Positions 47,721-60,700 of a stretch of 64,000 bases of DNA are shown one piece after another (position 1 is the stretch's first letter; every line of letters starts with the position of its first letter). The notes beneath the pieces are model-generated. The model was given only the letters and a program-made list of their open reading frames with translations. It did not search any database and had not been told where the DNA came from. Origin of the DNA: Chrysoporthe austroafricana. Lineage: Eukaryota > Ascomycota > Sordariomycetes > Diaporthales > Cryphonectriaceae. Both the position numbers and the translations under genes were made by a program. The stretch spans positions 1,557,583 through 1,621,582 of the forward strand of contig JYIP02000002.1 in the NCBI GenBank assembly GCA_001051155.2, written 5' to 3'.

Positions 47721-48820
47721 ATGGGCACCCAGACGGGCTTCCTCTACCGTCAACTCACCTTCAAACCCAAGCCACTTCCCAAGTCGCTCAGGCTCGATGG
47801 CCAAACCATGATAATCACGGGGGCGAATGTAGGCCTCGGCCTCGAAGCCTCCAAGGAGATGGCCCGGCACGGGCTGTCGCGCTTGATCCTCGCCGTAAGG
47901 GACGCCGCCAAGGGCGAGACTGCCAGGGAGGAGATCCTGAAGGTGGCCCCAGAGTGCGACGCGCAGGTCTGGGACCTCGACTACGAATCGCCGGAGAGCA
48001 TTGCCGCCCTCGCCGAGCGGGCCCGCTCGCTCGACCGCGTCGACATCGTCATCCTGTGCGCTGGCGTCAAGAGCCTAGAGTTCGAGCTTTCCAAGGGCGG
48101 CCACGAGAAGAATGTTCAGGTACGTACAGCAATGATTATCTCAGCTTGCATTACAAATACTAACCGGCCGCCCAGGTCAACCACCTTGGCACAGCTGCCC
48201 TGTCCCTCCTCCTCCTGCCGGCCCTCAGGGCCACCGCAGAGAAGACAGCCGCGCCCTCCCGCATGCTCATCGTCACGTCGGAAGCCCACTTCTGGACGCC
48301 CTTTGACGAGAGGAACGCCCCATCCATCCTAGCCCGCCTTGACGAGAGAGACTCTTTCAAGTCCCGCGGCAACGTGAGGTACTGCACGAGCAAGGTCCTC
48401 AACGTGCTCTGGGCGCGGGAGCTCGCCAGCCGGGTCGGCGGGGACCGCGTGGTGATCAACCTCGTCAATCCGGGCCTCTGCGCCACAGCCCTGCACCGCA
48501 CGGAGACGGCCATGGAGGCTTTCCGCATTAGCCTGCTGGCCTGGTCCGCCGAGAAGGGCGCACATACGCTGACGGATGCTGTGACCCGGCATGCGGATCA
48601 CCAGGGCGGTTATATTAGCGAGCAGCGGCTGACGAAGTACGTATGCCCCGCGGGTCTTGTGTAGAGTTGTGTCTGTCGCTGATGAGACTATAGCGCGTCG
48701 AAGTTTGTGCTCTCAGAAGAGGGCCAGGCGACGCAGAAGAGGTTATGGGACGAGACTGTTGCCGAGTTCGCAAAAACCGTGCCCGGCTTCGATCTTTCTG
48801 CGTTGCTGTCCACGTCTTGA
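47721..48820 (+). CDS. Short-chain dehydrogenase/reductase, retinol-dehydrogenase-like
   Basis: Three exons (47721-48119, 48176-48636, 48694-48820) give 328 residues. Classical SDR features: the nucleotide-binding TGANVGLGLEASK with an Arg at the end of the second beta strand (ILAVRD), which suggests NADP(H); DLDYESPESI; a CAG in place of the usual NAG (VILCAGVKS); VNHLGTAALSL; the catalytic Ser in LIVTSEAHF; and YCTSK, the Tyr-x-x-x-Lys pair. LVNPGLCATAL follows. The C-terminal exon (SKFVLSEEGQATQKRLWDETV) is the usual ending of the fungal retinol-dehydrogenase-like group. No membrane anchor is evident. The substrate is unknown; such genes often belong to secondary or xenobiotic metabolism. 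Confidence 0.92.
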
Positions 48821-48896
48821 ATCCCTATCGGTAGCACAGAAATCTCAGGTCGGCTTTATGAAGATACAATCCCCACGCCTCCTACACGGGACTCGT

Positions 48897-51800
48897 TCAA
48901 GCGTGTTCACTTCTGACCCCGTTGCTGGACTCGTCACCTGGGTGCCTCTCTTGTCCACGCACCGGACTTTTCTTCCTTAGCCTTTCTTCCAGTGACTCAA
49001 ATAGTCGTGGTGGATCTGTCATTCGATAGAAGCGACGTAGAGACCGATCTTCGACAGAATCGATTTCTGAAGTTGAATCTCCCGAGCTTGAGCCTTCCGA
49101 GACTTTGCCTTTCAAGCCTGCGTCTTTCCACCTGGAATAGTGTAGGCGAAGCCATTCTGGTCCGATCAATTCAGTGGGAGATCAAAAGTTCGGTCGGAGC
49201 CATATACTTACCTCGTAAGATCCTCACTAAACTTAAGAGGTTACCAATTATGATCTGCAGTATCCAGGATACCCCGTAGACAGGCAAGTCGACAATCACA
49301 AGGACAATACTCCACGCCGCCTCTATTGACATGTGCCCTTCCTCAAGAGCGGAAATTGCCGAAGACAACCTGCGAGCTGGCAACTCAAGTAAAAAATAAG
49401 CTGGCCAGAACCAGAAAGTCGACATGGAGCTCCTAGCTAAGGACAATTGAGGCCGATCCTCAGAGTCAAGTGTGTGCTCGCTGCTCCCCGGCCTACGTCG
49501 CGTGGCCTTTGTTCGGTATTGGTTGGCATCTTTCCTCAGCAGTAAACTTTCCTCTCTCGTAGTCCGTGCGTACTCCTCGACAGAATGTGCTGTCGCTTCT
49601 ATCATGTAGCGAAGAGGCACTAAGGTCACAGACTGGAGAGGCTCCAATACAATAGATCGGAGATGGCCCAGAACGGCATCAGCCATTCTGAAGAACGTCT
49701 TTGCGCAGAACAGCAAAAAAACCGTGACCGCGAAAGCAGCGGCAGCGAACTCGGCCAGTGAGACGATCAGATCGTTTCCTGGAATACCGTTCATGCTGTA
49801 AAAGCTTGCTGCGAAGCCTAGAGGCAAGAAGATGACCGTGACATACGTGAAGTACCGAATATTACCGCCTCGTTTGATCTCAAGATCGTCCCGGGCTTTT
49901 TCCCGGCTCGTGGTGAGGGATTCGCGGAGCTTTCGCATACCGTCACGATGGATTTCAAGGTCCCATATTTGCCTCTCCGTTTGTGCGCGGAACTTGTTGA
50001 TGTATCCTCGGTACTTTCTCTCGTCGTTCCGTGTCCATCTGGGCTTTTCCGGGCCACGATCATGCTCCCTGTTGTTCCACTTCTGAAGGGTGGTCATAAC
50101 CGACGTCAAATCTTCCTCCGCCGCTTGGAGAATGTGTTCGTACTTTTGCCAGTTGTCCTTAGATGTTGCGTACGTCTCGGCGTTCAGGAGAGAGGAGGAC
50201 GGGGTGCTCTCTCCGACCCCAAGCTCCTTTTTGATCTGTTCCAGGATGTCCGCCGAACCCCCCAGGACAGTACGCAACATCCGATGCAACAGATAAAGCT
50301 CGAGGACTTTTCGCTGCCACCATTGTTTGTCTTGAGGCCTACCTGAGCCATCGTTGTGAAAACCAAAGTTCCAGAAATTTTGGGGGCAGGTGGTGTCGGG
50401 CTCTGTTGCGCCAGACGGCTTGATGCTTGGAATATATTGAATGAAATGGCAAGTCCAGTAGCGATCAAAGAAGTCGCCATCAAATCGAAATCCCGTTGAG
50501 GCACGTCGTGCCTCCTTCTTGGAGGGGCCTGGAAAGGGGGCGCTGCTCGGGTCCGGAAGCCCGACATGTTGCGGTTGCACCTTGTCAACGAGCACCCGAA
50601 ACTTGATGTGGATCTCCGTCTGCCAAGTATTCAGAACCATTGTTGTGTCGTCCCACACATAACTCTCGTACCTAGAATGGCGGTCGAAGAAGAGGGACAT
50701 CGCGGGCTTTTCTGAGTTAGTGCTTGCCGACCAGCAGAGAAACGCAGTCTCCGTATTGGCGTGCGGCAGCCACAGGAAGCGCTTCTTGGCCTTTTCTGCT
50801 GTCCGAGCCTGGCTAATTATTTGCCATAGGGCCTTATTCTCGAGCGGGTGCGCCCATGGCTTCCCACCCTTTCGCAATCTCTGTTTGTTGAGGTGTTTCT
50901 GCTTTGGCGTACCTGCTACAAAGCTTATTGCGGAAGAGGATGCACGCGGCTTCCTAGAGGACCCAGGGGATAAAATTTCGTCCACACGAGAGGGAGACAT
51001 ATGACTGAGCCCTTCACCAATGATAGTGCCGATAGGTTCCCCTGTGGATTGGTCCGAGCTTTCATTAGAGGGCGAGTTGAGGCATTGTCTCAGATCGATG
51101 TCCTCGGTCAGCAGGAAGTCTGGATATTTGTACAGCCACTCTTCATCAAGCAGAGTGATACTGCTGACGTCTATCATGCTGTTGAATGGCGTGGACTTCT
51201 TCATCGCCAAACTTCGCTTGCTACCCAGCCGTCCATTCGACTCCAGGCTTTTCAACATAAACTCTAATTCGTTTGCGGGCTGATCGGTTCCGCTTTTTTG
51301 TCGTTTTGGCTGTGCCAAGAACTCCGTCCAAAGTTGGTCTATCACCTCGCGCTGAATCTGATGTCGAATTTCCTCTGTCTTGTCCACGGGGCTTGTCTCT
51401 TTCGATGGCGATGCGGCTTCTCCGGATGCCTCAAAAGCCCTGTCGATTCTCCTGGCATTTGCGAGAAGAATATGACAGATCTCAAATCCCACATGGAAAT
51501 AGTAGTCTCTGTCTGCCTCACTGGGGATTGAGGGTGCCCTGGATCTTGCTTCTATTTGTCCGGCGGTGAAACCATTGTGCGCGCTGGCTTGTATAAGGGC
51601 TTCAACAGAATCTTTCAACAAGTCAGTCGCACTCTTCTTGTTGATAGAGAATCCTCGCGTGGTGGCAACGACAGCCAACCCGAATCTTAAGACATTCTCC
51701 CATTCAAAATCTATATTTTCATCGTGATGAGACTGTGACTCGATCGTTTTCTTCCAAAGCTCATTAAAGGATGTGTCTAATCGGAAGAAACCCCAGTCAT

Positions 51801-54230
51801 GAGCGTAAAAAAGCGCAGTGTCGCGAGCGTGGAATAGGAACCGCGTCTCTCTCGGTGACCTAGTTACTGCAAGCATGCGCTGTCGTGAAACGTCGTTCTC
51901 GATTGTGAAGCGCTGCAATATTGCCCGCTGTACATCGCCAGATCGAAGGCTTGGGTCGCTGCCATTATCGTCGTTGTTGTCAAGCGAGAGAAGCCCCAGA
52001 GCTTCCACTTCCTTGAGGCACCTCCAAAACCAGACATGATCGTCCAGTCGATAGGTATTGATGCCGTCTTCCTCCACGTGCCTCCATGCGTAAGCTCCAC
52101 GTCTGTCCGAATCTTTGAGTTCTTTAAACCAGGGTTTGCAAACGCTTTCTAGAAGACTTCGAAACTCCTCCTCACCCGAAATCTCGATGTTGTTGCCGCC
52201 CTGAAACAATTTATTGTACGCCGTCATCTTCAGAATTTGAAATGGCGTGTTGGTGATGGGGATCCGCGGCTTGCGATTGGTCTTAGGCATGACGTCTGCG
52301 TTGACCCAATGGTAGGCTGCAAAGCATCCAGAACTCAGCAAGCTCTTGGTTCCTTTCGTTGGGACCGAATGATTCTTATTGATCAGCTCTAACCACCTCA
52401 TGTGACCTCGACATATTGCTTTGATCCGTCTTCGAAGCGAGATGATATACAGAGACTCCTCGATGTGTTGCAACCGCAGCAAGACGTTGATGAGAAAGTC
52501 AAATGCGAAACTGATTATTCAATATCAGCTCAAGTTTATGATATTTCAATAGGAAGGTAGAGCCTACAAGCTGGCTGAAGTACATATTCGATGACCAGAC
52601 ATATCTCCGCACGTAAGAGCGATGAGTTCATCCGGTGCTGGCACAGCCTGCTCGGCTTGTTCAAAGCCCTCGAATAGAACTGGGACTCGCAATGGAATAG
52701 CGCAGACCGAAAGTATGTGTTCCAGATGTCTCCTTGTCAGATACTCGATATAGTTTCTAGGAGAGGACTCCCCCGGTGTTCCTTCTGGTGCATCAAATGT
52801 AGGAAGATGATTCGATCCACCGCTAGTGTCGTGGTCGACTTTGAGTTCCGGGAGAGGTGCGTGATATGTCGCCACTTTATCAGGAAGAACCGATGCTGTT
52901 TCGCTGAGGCCTGTTGTGGTCTCCAGGACTTTTCGTTTCGTGATGTCGGGACTATCAGCCTTCCGGCTGCCGCTGGATACCTGCTCTGCTTTCCTTGGTA
53001 CGCGCTCATCCAAGCCGACCATAGCTATTCCCACATCGTATGGTGATGAGCTCGGGTTCTCAGTAGTAGAGTGTCCCCAAAGCCGGCTAGTCTCTTCGCG
53101 CAGTATTGTGCTAACATCAGCTGCCTTCGCCGGAATTAGGAAATTCCTCCAGTGGATCTCAGCATTGGGTATGACAATCATTTTATAAGCAAGAACAATT
53201 TCATGAGTATCTGTGTCGCTGCCTGCTGGACCGATGTGGAGCGGAATGTGCTTGTTATCGTCAGGGTCGATCGTCTGTGAGACGCTATTAATATACAGCG
53301 TCATCACAGAGACAACAGCATGGGCGTCCTTGGCAGACGAAGTCTCCGATCTGTGCTCCGATGCGTCCCCCTTGACTTCGGATGAGGCTGTAGATTGCGT
53401 ATCGCTTTCACTTTGAGGCTCATCGCCTGAAGTCAAGGGGTTCAAAAAATGTACATTGACCAAGCCATATCCGTTAGGGGCCAGCACTTGTTTATAGTCG
53501 TCGCGCCAGTCTTCGTTAAAACGATACACCCAGTCGAGATAGTCGAGATCGCGTATGTTCATATTTTTGCGGAGCTGAAAATCAACATCATTGACCGTTT
53601 GGCTCGAGTTCTTCAGGACAAATTGCTGCAGTACAATACTGTCGTGTATTAGCCATTGGCAGGAGACATTTGTGTCACCCGCTCGCCATTCATATCGTGG
53701 CCACCTCCAATTGACCCATTTGACTTCAGGTTTGTCTTCTGGGGACAAGTCGCCGGATAAGTGCAAGCCAAATGAAAAATCCTCAGAAGATTTACTTTTG
53801 GACATTCCGTCCAACTGGGAGGCTCTGAAACTCGTGAAGATCGGCTCATCGACTGATGTGTGGTCAATTGTGAAGATGCCTGAATGTCCGGCGTCTAGGA
53901 ATTGGCTCATCTGAATCATTTCTCCATGACAAGAAACAGACGCTGTCGTTCCTCCGTCTCCAAAAGAGGCATGGCAAGCTTGGTTTGGCGCATTCTTCCA
54001 GATGCCGCAGTGCTCATCCCTCGGCGAGAATATTTGAGGTACGCGGTCTTTTCTTTCTGTATCCTCAGAATTCCCTTTGTCAATTATCAGCCGATTATTC
54101 TCTATCGGCTGGTTTTATTGGGGAACACACATGTAATCAAGTCCTTGAATGCTTTGTCGTTCTCGTCAGGAACATCATCTCTGTTCCAAAATTGATGTCC
54201 CTGAAGAGGCGAGATGGCCGTGTCACTCAT
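48897..54230 (-). CDS. Very large CorA-like membrane protein
   Basis: Probable exons: about 54131-54230 (start MSDTAIS), about 52568-54056, 49208-52510 and 48897-49131, giving roughly 1,650-1,710 residues. The first intron's borders are uncertain. The N-terminal region holds the fungal block CHGEMIQMSQFLDAGHSGIF. The 57-bp intron at 52511-52567 uses GTAGGC and joins CTSASF to FAFDFLINVLL. Near the C-terminus a coiled-coil region (WDLEIHRDGMRKLRESLTTS) leads to two membrane helices, FTYVTVIFLPLGFAASFYSMNG and AAAAFAVTVFLLFCAKTFF, the CorA arrangement of a helix pair with a loop; the usual Gly-Met-Asn motif reads Ser-Met-Asn-Gly. Two further hydrophobic segments follow (FWFWPAYFLLELP and SIVLVIVDLPVYGVSWIL). 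If the GTAAGT at 49211 is used instead, the tail after the last helix is short; with GTATAT at 49207 an acidic 77-residue tail is added. Ion transport is not shown. Confidence 0.78.
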
Positions 54231-56659
54231 AGCAAAAGTTTCTTAAACTACTGTTGCAAAACGGTCTTGTGGCGCCGGGAGCATTCTTGAAGACTTTCCA
54301 GTTGCATGCGTGCAGATGCGCTTTTATACGATCCCGGACCCGCGGAATTCTAATGAGACCAGCTGATCTATATCAATTACTGAGGTAATTAGGTTCCAGG
54401 CAACACCATTGCCATGTTCAAGAGTGATTACACATGCGGCTGAAAACTGATCTGACTGCATGACACTAGACCGGAATGAGATTAAGTGAATATAAAAGCA
54501 CGCTGACGCTCGGTGTGTCAGTCCAATTATCGAACTTGAAGAACTGGGCTGTCAGATACTATGTACTGCGACCACACCACGCCATATGACTAACCCCACA
54601 AATCTCCGCAATTGTCATCACCTGCAGCGTCTTTTGTTTGTTTATGTACTAGGTGTTTCTTCTTGACCTGTTGTTCTCCCTGTTCTCTTTCTCTTGTTCC
54701 CCATTTCATAGTATTGAACCTATATCAGGGGCACTGCCCAAGTCTCTTCGGACGTTCAAAACTTCGTGCTTGCTTACCGAATGTTCTCTCAGTATCAGCC
54801 TCCACCTCGTTTACTGTGCCGGACACTCGCCGTTCCTCGCAGAACTAGAGAGATATGATGCCGATACATGGTCCCCGAGATGCACTGAATCCCTCAGTCT
54901 TATTGATGAACGCTCTCGTCTGACTATAAGGAAAGCGTACCAATCTCTAGAGAAAAAGCACTTTTCATGAATAGAAGGCTTTCACTCATTCATTACGAAA
55001 GTATTAGCAAGGCTCAAGGGCACGGCCGAACGGGATCCACAGCGAAACGATATGGTGACGACTTCCTGTTTCAAAAAGGGTCCCAGGACCGGCAGCCAGA
55101 CTCTGAATGCTCTATATATAAATAGGCTGCTGGCTGTTCACCAGATAGACCCAGAAATCAGGCTTCCGGGGGGGGTGCAATAATTATGGCTTGTTTCTCG
55201 CTTAATTTCAGGTCTGCTCAAATAGCTCTAATTTTGCATGGCGATTTTATCCACAAACATTGTCTTCCTTCATTCTCCCGATTTAGTCCATTAGCTCTTG
55301 CCCAGCCAAGGTATTGTGAGGCGTCTCATTCGATACTAACTTTCCCCCTTTCCCCCCAATTCTACAACAGAACAGCGGAGAGGCATTTCTTGATGGTGGC
55401 ACTGAGTTCTTGAGGAGAATGAAATAATTTCGCGATGAGCGATAGAGGTCTCCTTCAGGAATCAATTCCGGCGGAGACACTCGGCTCGGCAACCAATAAG
55501 CAGGGCCGAGCAGGTGGGACATCAGTGCATGGGTTTATATGTTGGAGACCGCTCTGTTTACACGTTCCCTGTTTTGCGCCCCATCCAGTTCCTACGTCCA
55601 AGTTGTAAGCGGAGTGTGTGGTGAAGGCCCCCTTCAGAAATGTAACGTAAACTCTCGGTCCCGTGCCATGGAGTCGGCAGTCGGATGTAGGTCTATGCGG
55701 GCCTAGCCTGCGCCTCTTGGCGTGTAGGGCGAATCGAAATAGAAGCAGGTGACGAAGCGGGCGCAGCTCCGCAAATGACTTGCATTGGGCGCTTTAGTAC
55801 GGGCTGGAACGTCGTCTAAGCGTCAAGTACGTAAGCTAGGGTCGGTACGCATGATCACGCCTTTCATCCATGCGTTTGCGTATACCTTCGCAGAGATGTT
55901 GCGATAATAATCATGGCCTGTTATAAGCCTGAAAACGGACATAGGTCCACTGAAAAGGGCATGGGCCCGATTGAGTGATACCGATTGAAAAGCAGCAAAT
56001 TTGATGAAAGGATTCCTCGTATCTCTACAATCATGCTGTATGCTTCTAGAGAGAGTGCGGGGCTTGGGCTTTTTGTATCTACAGTTGACTGACTCAACAA
56101 CCTGATTTGCCTGCTAAGTGCGTAAGCACTCACCGCTGAGTTAAGAATGTTTTCCAAAGACGAAGTGTCTTCCGCCCATACCAATCTTATGCACGGCATT
56201 AGGTCGCTCACCTGAGCACTAGTCCGGAACCATGTGCCAGGACCCAGCATACGCGGACCCTACCAACATTCTCGCTTGAACTACCTGGAATGAGATCCTC
56301 GTGTGAGCAGGTGACCCGCATCTCTGCAGGTTCCTGGCGGCTTTCCACCTGATATTGTCCACCTGCCGATCAACTGCCCGTTGTGGGGAACTATCAGGCT
56401 TCAGATAGCTGTTATTCGACGCCATGAACGTACATGAAAAGCGGTATGCCGGTGTGCTCGATATGGCCAGGTGCCATCACCGCCACAGACCTGGGGAGTA
56501 ACATTGAACGCTCGGACGGGCCAGGGTCTTGAAAGTCGCAGCTTTTCCTGCGTGTATATAAAGAAGCGACCTTCGTGCCCTTAACTGCTGCCACGTCACG
56601 GTCGGCGTCTGGTATCGGCGGACTCTCCCTTTCTCGTTCTTTTGAAATAGTTCGGCGTC
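54231..56659. other. Divergent intergenic region, 2.4 kb
   Basis: This lies between the CorA-like gene (leftward) and the GH43 gene (rightward). A pair of minus-strand frames at about 55921-56425 (MASNNSYLKPDSS onward) could be a small gene, but I see no domain and list it as rejected. No repeat ends or RNA genes were recognised. Confidence 0.5.
56555..56562 (+). promoter_or_regulatory. TATA box of the GH43 gene
   Basis: TATATAAA lies 98 bp before the GH43 start codon, a usual distance for an inducible fungal hydrolase gene. Confidence 0.55.
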
Positions 56660-57763
56660 ATGATGTCGCCTTCCCGGACCGCCCTCCTCCAACTGCTGGC
56701 CTTTAGCGCTACGGTATATGGCTATGCCAACCCTGAGCCATGTACCGGAGGCTGCTTTGCCCAAGATCCGGCGCTCATGCGTCGTGCCTCTGACGGTGTC
56801 TATTTCCGCTTCAACACCGATACTTACATCGACATCTATAAGTCGACGGGGGATTTGACAGGCCCTTGGGAGAACGTTGGTAATGTGCTGCCGAACGGGA
56901 GTATCATCGACATAGTTGAGGGAGAGGGTCTATGGGTATGTTGTCGACAAACCTTGCTCGTAACAGAGAGAGACGACTGACTGGAGATAAAAGGCGCCCA
57001 TGGTGATTGAGCTCGACGGCACGTACATCCTGTATTATAGTGTATCCTCACTAGGCAGTCAAGACTCAGCCATCGGATACGCAACAAGCACGACCATGGA
57101 GAATGGGACATGGGTCGACCACGGCTCGACAGGCGTCGAGTCCGTGGACGGAAGCGCTTACAACGCGATTGACCCGACCATGATCCTGTCCGACGGCTCC
57201 TACTACCTCTCTTTCGGCTCATACTGGGAGAATATCTTCCTCGTCCCCTTCGAATCGAACGCGGAGACCGTGGCGGACCTAGCCGATGCAGAGCAGGTCA
57301 TCTATCAGCCAGCAGGCACCCACCAGGTTGAAGCGAGCTTCCCGTACTACTACGATGGGTACTACTATGAGTTCTGGAGCGAGGGCCAGGCGAACAGGTA
57401 TGATACGGCCAAGCCCGCGGCGGGAGGTGAGTACAAAGTCCGAGCCTGCAGGAGCTCATCTCTGGAGGGCCCGTACACGGACGAGAACGGGACAAGTTGC
57501 CTGGATGGTGGTGGCAACTATGTCCTGGAGAGCCACGACTATGTCTACGGGCCGGGGGCACAGGGAATCTATGATGATCCTACCTACGGCGTGATCATGT
57601 ACTACCGATATGGTGAGCCATCCCTCTCGCCTCACTTCGTGAGAGCCCAAGAGCAATACTGACGTCAAATCCCCTAGTTAATACGACGATTGGTTATGCT
57701 GTTGCGGACTACCAGTGGGGATGGAATGTCATCGACTGGGTAGACGGATGGCCAACGATTTAA
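56660..57763 (+). CDS. Secreted glycoside hydrolase family 43 (arabinan endo-1,5-alpha-arabinosidase type)
   Basis: Three exons (56660-56935, 56994-57612, 57678-57763) give 326 residues. The first 20 or so form a signal peptide (RTALLQLLAFSATVYG, then YANPEP). The five-bladed beta-propeller of GH43 shows its three acids: the general base Asp in FAQDPALMRR, the Asp in AYNAIDPTMILSDG that tunes the acid, and the general-acid Glu in HQVEASFPYYYDG. WAPMVIELDGTYILYYS, joined across intron 1, and the SHDYVYGPGAQGIYDDP block, including the His expected near the active site, match arabinanases that cut alpha-1,5-arabinan side chains of pectin. Intron 2 splits the Val of RYVNTTIGYA. The length fits a single-domain enzyme without a binding module. 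Confidence 0.93.
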
Positions 57764-60700
57764 AGATGACTACTATGAATAGTGATTAATTGTTAGGGCG
57801 AATGGGATCCGGAATGATATGTACGAGAACATTCATCAATTGCTTGGCAATCAAAGCAACAAGGATTAGTTATGCTGGAACACAGTCTCACTTTCTTATG
57901 CATACGTCATTTGATGAACGAAGTCAGGAGTGCGTCTGCACCCACCAGTCTTGGCGATTGTGTAGGCACTAAGCATGAAGGAGTTACAATGCTGTAATAC
58001 TCGGTGCCAAGCCTCCATTGTGAGCCATGATTGTGCCAGCTGCCACAAGCGCTGTCATTTATGCAGCCGTAGCCATGGTGATCGTGGTTACAGCGAGCAA
58101 ATATTACCCTCTCAGTACTTCTTTCCGTCAATTCGAAGACGAGCGTTTCGGTGGTTTTAGCCGGGACTGCTACAGTAGCTGTGGTAGCCGCCTCGAGAAT
58201 GTCTTGCATTTTCTGGAGACGCCGCCAGCTATCAAGATGCCTTGCTGCATGTAAGAGTGGCTCCCTAGATACCGGCCCTGGTACACGCGCCACTCTGCTT
58301 ATCCAGATATCGTGCTCCTAGCCATACCGTCGGTAATATTTTTGGGCAGCTTTGCTGTGGTACACCATAGTAGGCGAGTAGTGTACGACAAATAGGATGA
58401 TTCTGTCCGATGTCCGGATTAAGGCATGAGGTGATCGGGCCTCGACGGCAGAGCCTGTTTTGAAATAGCGGCGGCATGGACCGTCTGGGCACCTCGCTTA
58501 AGACTAGATTCCGCGCGGGATGCGACTATGTTCTGGTGGCAGCAGGGAGAGTACATTCAGAAGCGGAATACATCTTGATGAGCATAAAGATCTGCGGCTG
58601 GGGAGGTGAAGCTATCCCCTGTCTGCCTTCTGGGTATCAAGAAGGCAGCCTGCGGCCCTTTACGGACTGGGTCCGTCGATGAGCTATAAGTCTGCCTGCT
58701 GCACACTACCTACCAACTACCTAGATGCACTTAGGTTAGGTTGGATCTTTTAGGACTCGGAGTATTAATTTTGTGAGCTAGACTTCTGGGGCTTACCGGC
58801 TCGAGATCCCGCTTCCAGAACGGGAAGTTTGTTTCGGGATTGCATGCGGTGAGTGGTCGGGACCGCGGGAGGCCATCCTGGAGAGCGGGGCCGCGAAGAT
58901 CGCCTGAGAAGTTTATTTTGACGTCTTCTTGACTTGTGAATTGTTCAAAATATGCCAAGATAATTCCCTAATATCTTACATGTCCATCCCTTGCAAGGAG
59001 GCGGGACCTCGCTGTTTGAGGTTTGTACGTCTTGTGGATCCACATATCTGCCTAGTCTGCCCAGGTCACTAGATCCCGCTCACTCAGGCCCCTCACGCTG
59101 GCCCAGGGACGGACAGGTAGCTCACAGGGGGTGCAGAAAGCGGATTTTGCAGCAGGTTGAGCAAGAAATAACGTCGTATGTCAATTATTTTTATATAGGG
59201 CAAAAGCTCAAATTTGTATTAGAACAAACGAGGATTGAAACGAAAACAGACTGCAAAGCATTTAATCAGTGAAATATTATTTATAGCAACATAATTATCA
59301 GATCCTTAAGATATGCCACGTATATACTATATATATTTATATTGCAAGAATGCTTTTACATTCAAATATAAGTTGAGCAACTGCATAGTATATGCAAAAA
59401 TATTACGAATATATTTTTATATTTAGATGTATATTAAGCATACATGCAGTGTATCTGCATCTATCCGAAATTTCGAGCTTCATCGTATTCGATATATTTC
59501 CGATTATTACTCATTAAACAACCAACGGAGATTTTTTCCGTATCAAGCTCTGTACTTCTCGTGAGCCTTTTTGTACCCCCCCCACGAGCTAGAACCCTCT
59601 AGGGACTTAAGGTCACAAGCTGTCATGCTCTATGTCCTCTCTGAATATCATGTATATCAACAGACTCCTGGACCACGGAGTCACAAGGATGATATCAAAG
59701 GACTCCCATTGACGACCACAGGGCCACAAGGGTGTCTGGGGCACCTACAACGCTGCGTACAGAGCCATAAGGCTGGGCTCCGGGACCCCGTGTGAGTCCT
59801 AGCACCCGATGAGTTAATGATGGACAATTCACTGGATGATGCTCCGATGGAACAACGTGGACAGATGTCCTCTCATGAGAGGGTACCCTTCAGTAGAGTA
59901 TCCCTTGTAAATGACCCGCAACGAGCCTAGCTCGTCGAAGAATTCCTCTCCGGTATCCAACGGCTCTGAAGCGGAGAGCCCGGCCGCAACGCTCTAAAGA
60001 TACTGAAGTACTGATGGAGTCTCTGATGCGTCATGACGCTGGCGGAGAATGCCACGCCGAAGGAAAGTAGAAGTGCGGTGATAGAACCAGAGCAACAACA
60101 ATCTCACTCGAAATGTGTGCACGCACACAGGGATGCATGCAGAAAGTGGAAGCGGCTCTGAAATACATCTTGGCTTACCGATCCCGTGTTGCGGGAATTC
60201 ATGATTGCGTTTATCCTTGTGGAAGTCTGTGATGAGTTAGGACGTGGCGAGAGTTGTAGATGGGAGTGGAGATTTCTTACCTGCAAAGGTTACCACGACA
60301 GCCGGGGCAAGTTGTTGTTGACTCTGTGACGGGAAGAGTAACAAGGAGCTCGAGGGGATCATGTCAGGTCCGAAAAGGAAAAGGGGAGGGATCAGAGCGA
60401 CAATGCAGTGGGCGTGGCTACCTGCTATAACCTGCACACCAGCGAGTGTGAGGGCCTTTTTGGGGGGGGGGGGAGCCGCAAGACGACATCAAGGCACTGC
60501 TAGACGGTGATAGCCTCACGCGCTAGGACTGTTCAATGCCTTTCAAGCTGGAGGTTCACGAGGACTCGCGCAACACGCTCAGGACCCAATCATCCATGAA
60601 ACTTGCAGATGTAACTTGACACCTGTGATCTCAGTTGGGTTGTGGAGGAGTGGAACTAATTGCTAGGAGATAGCATTCAGGTATCCGTCATCTTGATAGT

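Noticed and set aside
55921..56425. Two minus-strand frames that could form a small gene (MASNNSYLKPDSS start)
   Set aside because: A join would be possible but neither part resembles a family and there is no other support.
57907..58293. 128-codon minus-strand frame and an overlapping plus-strand frame downstream of GH43
   Set aside because: No ATG-based conserved start, no domain, and the two overlap in antisense; judged chance.
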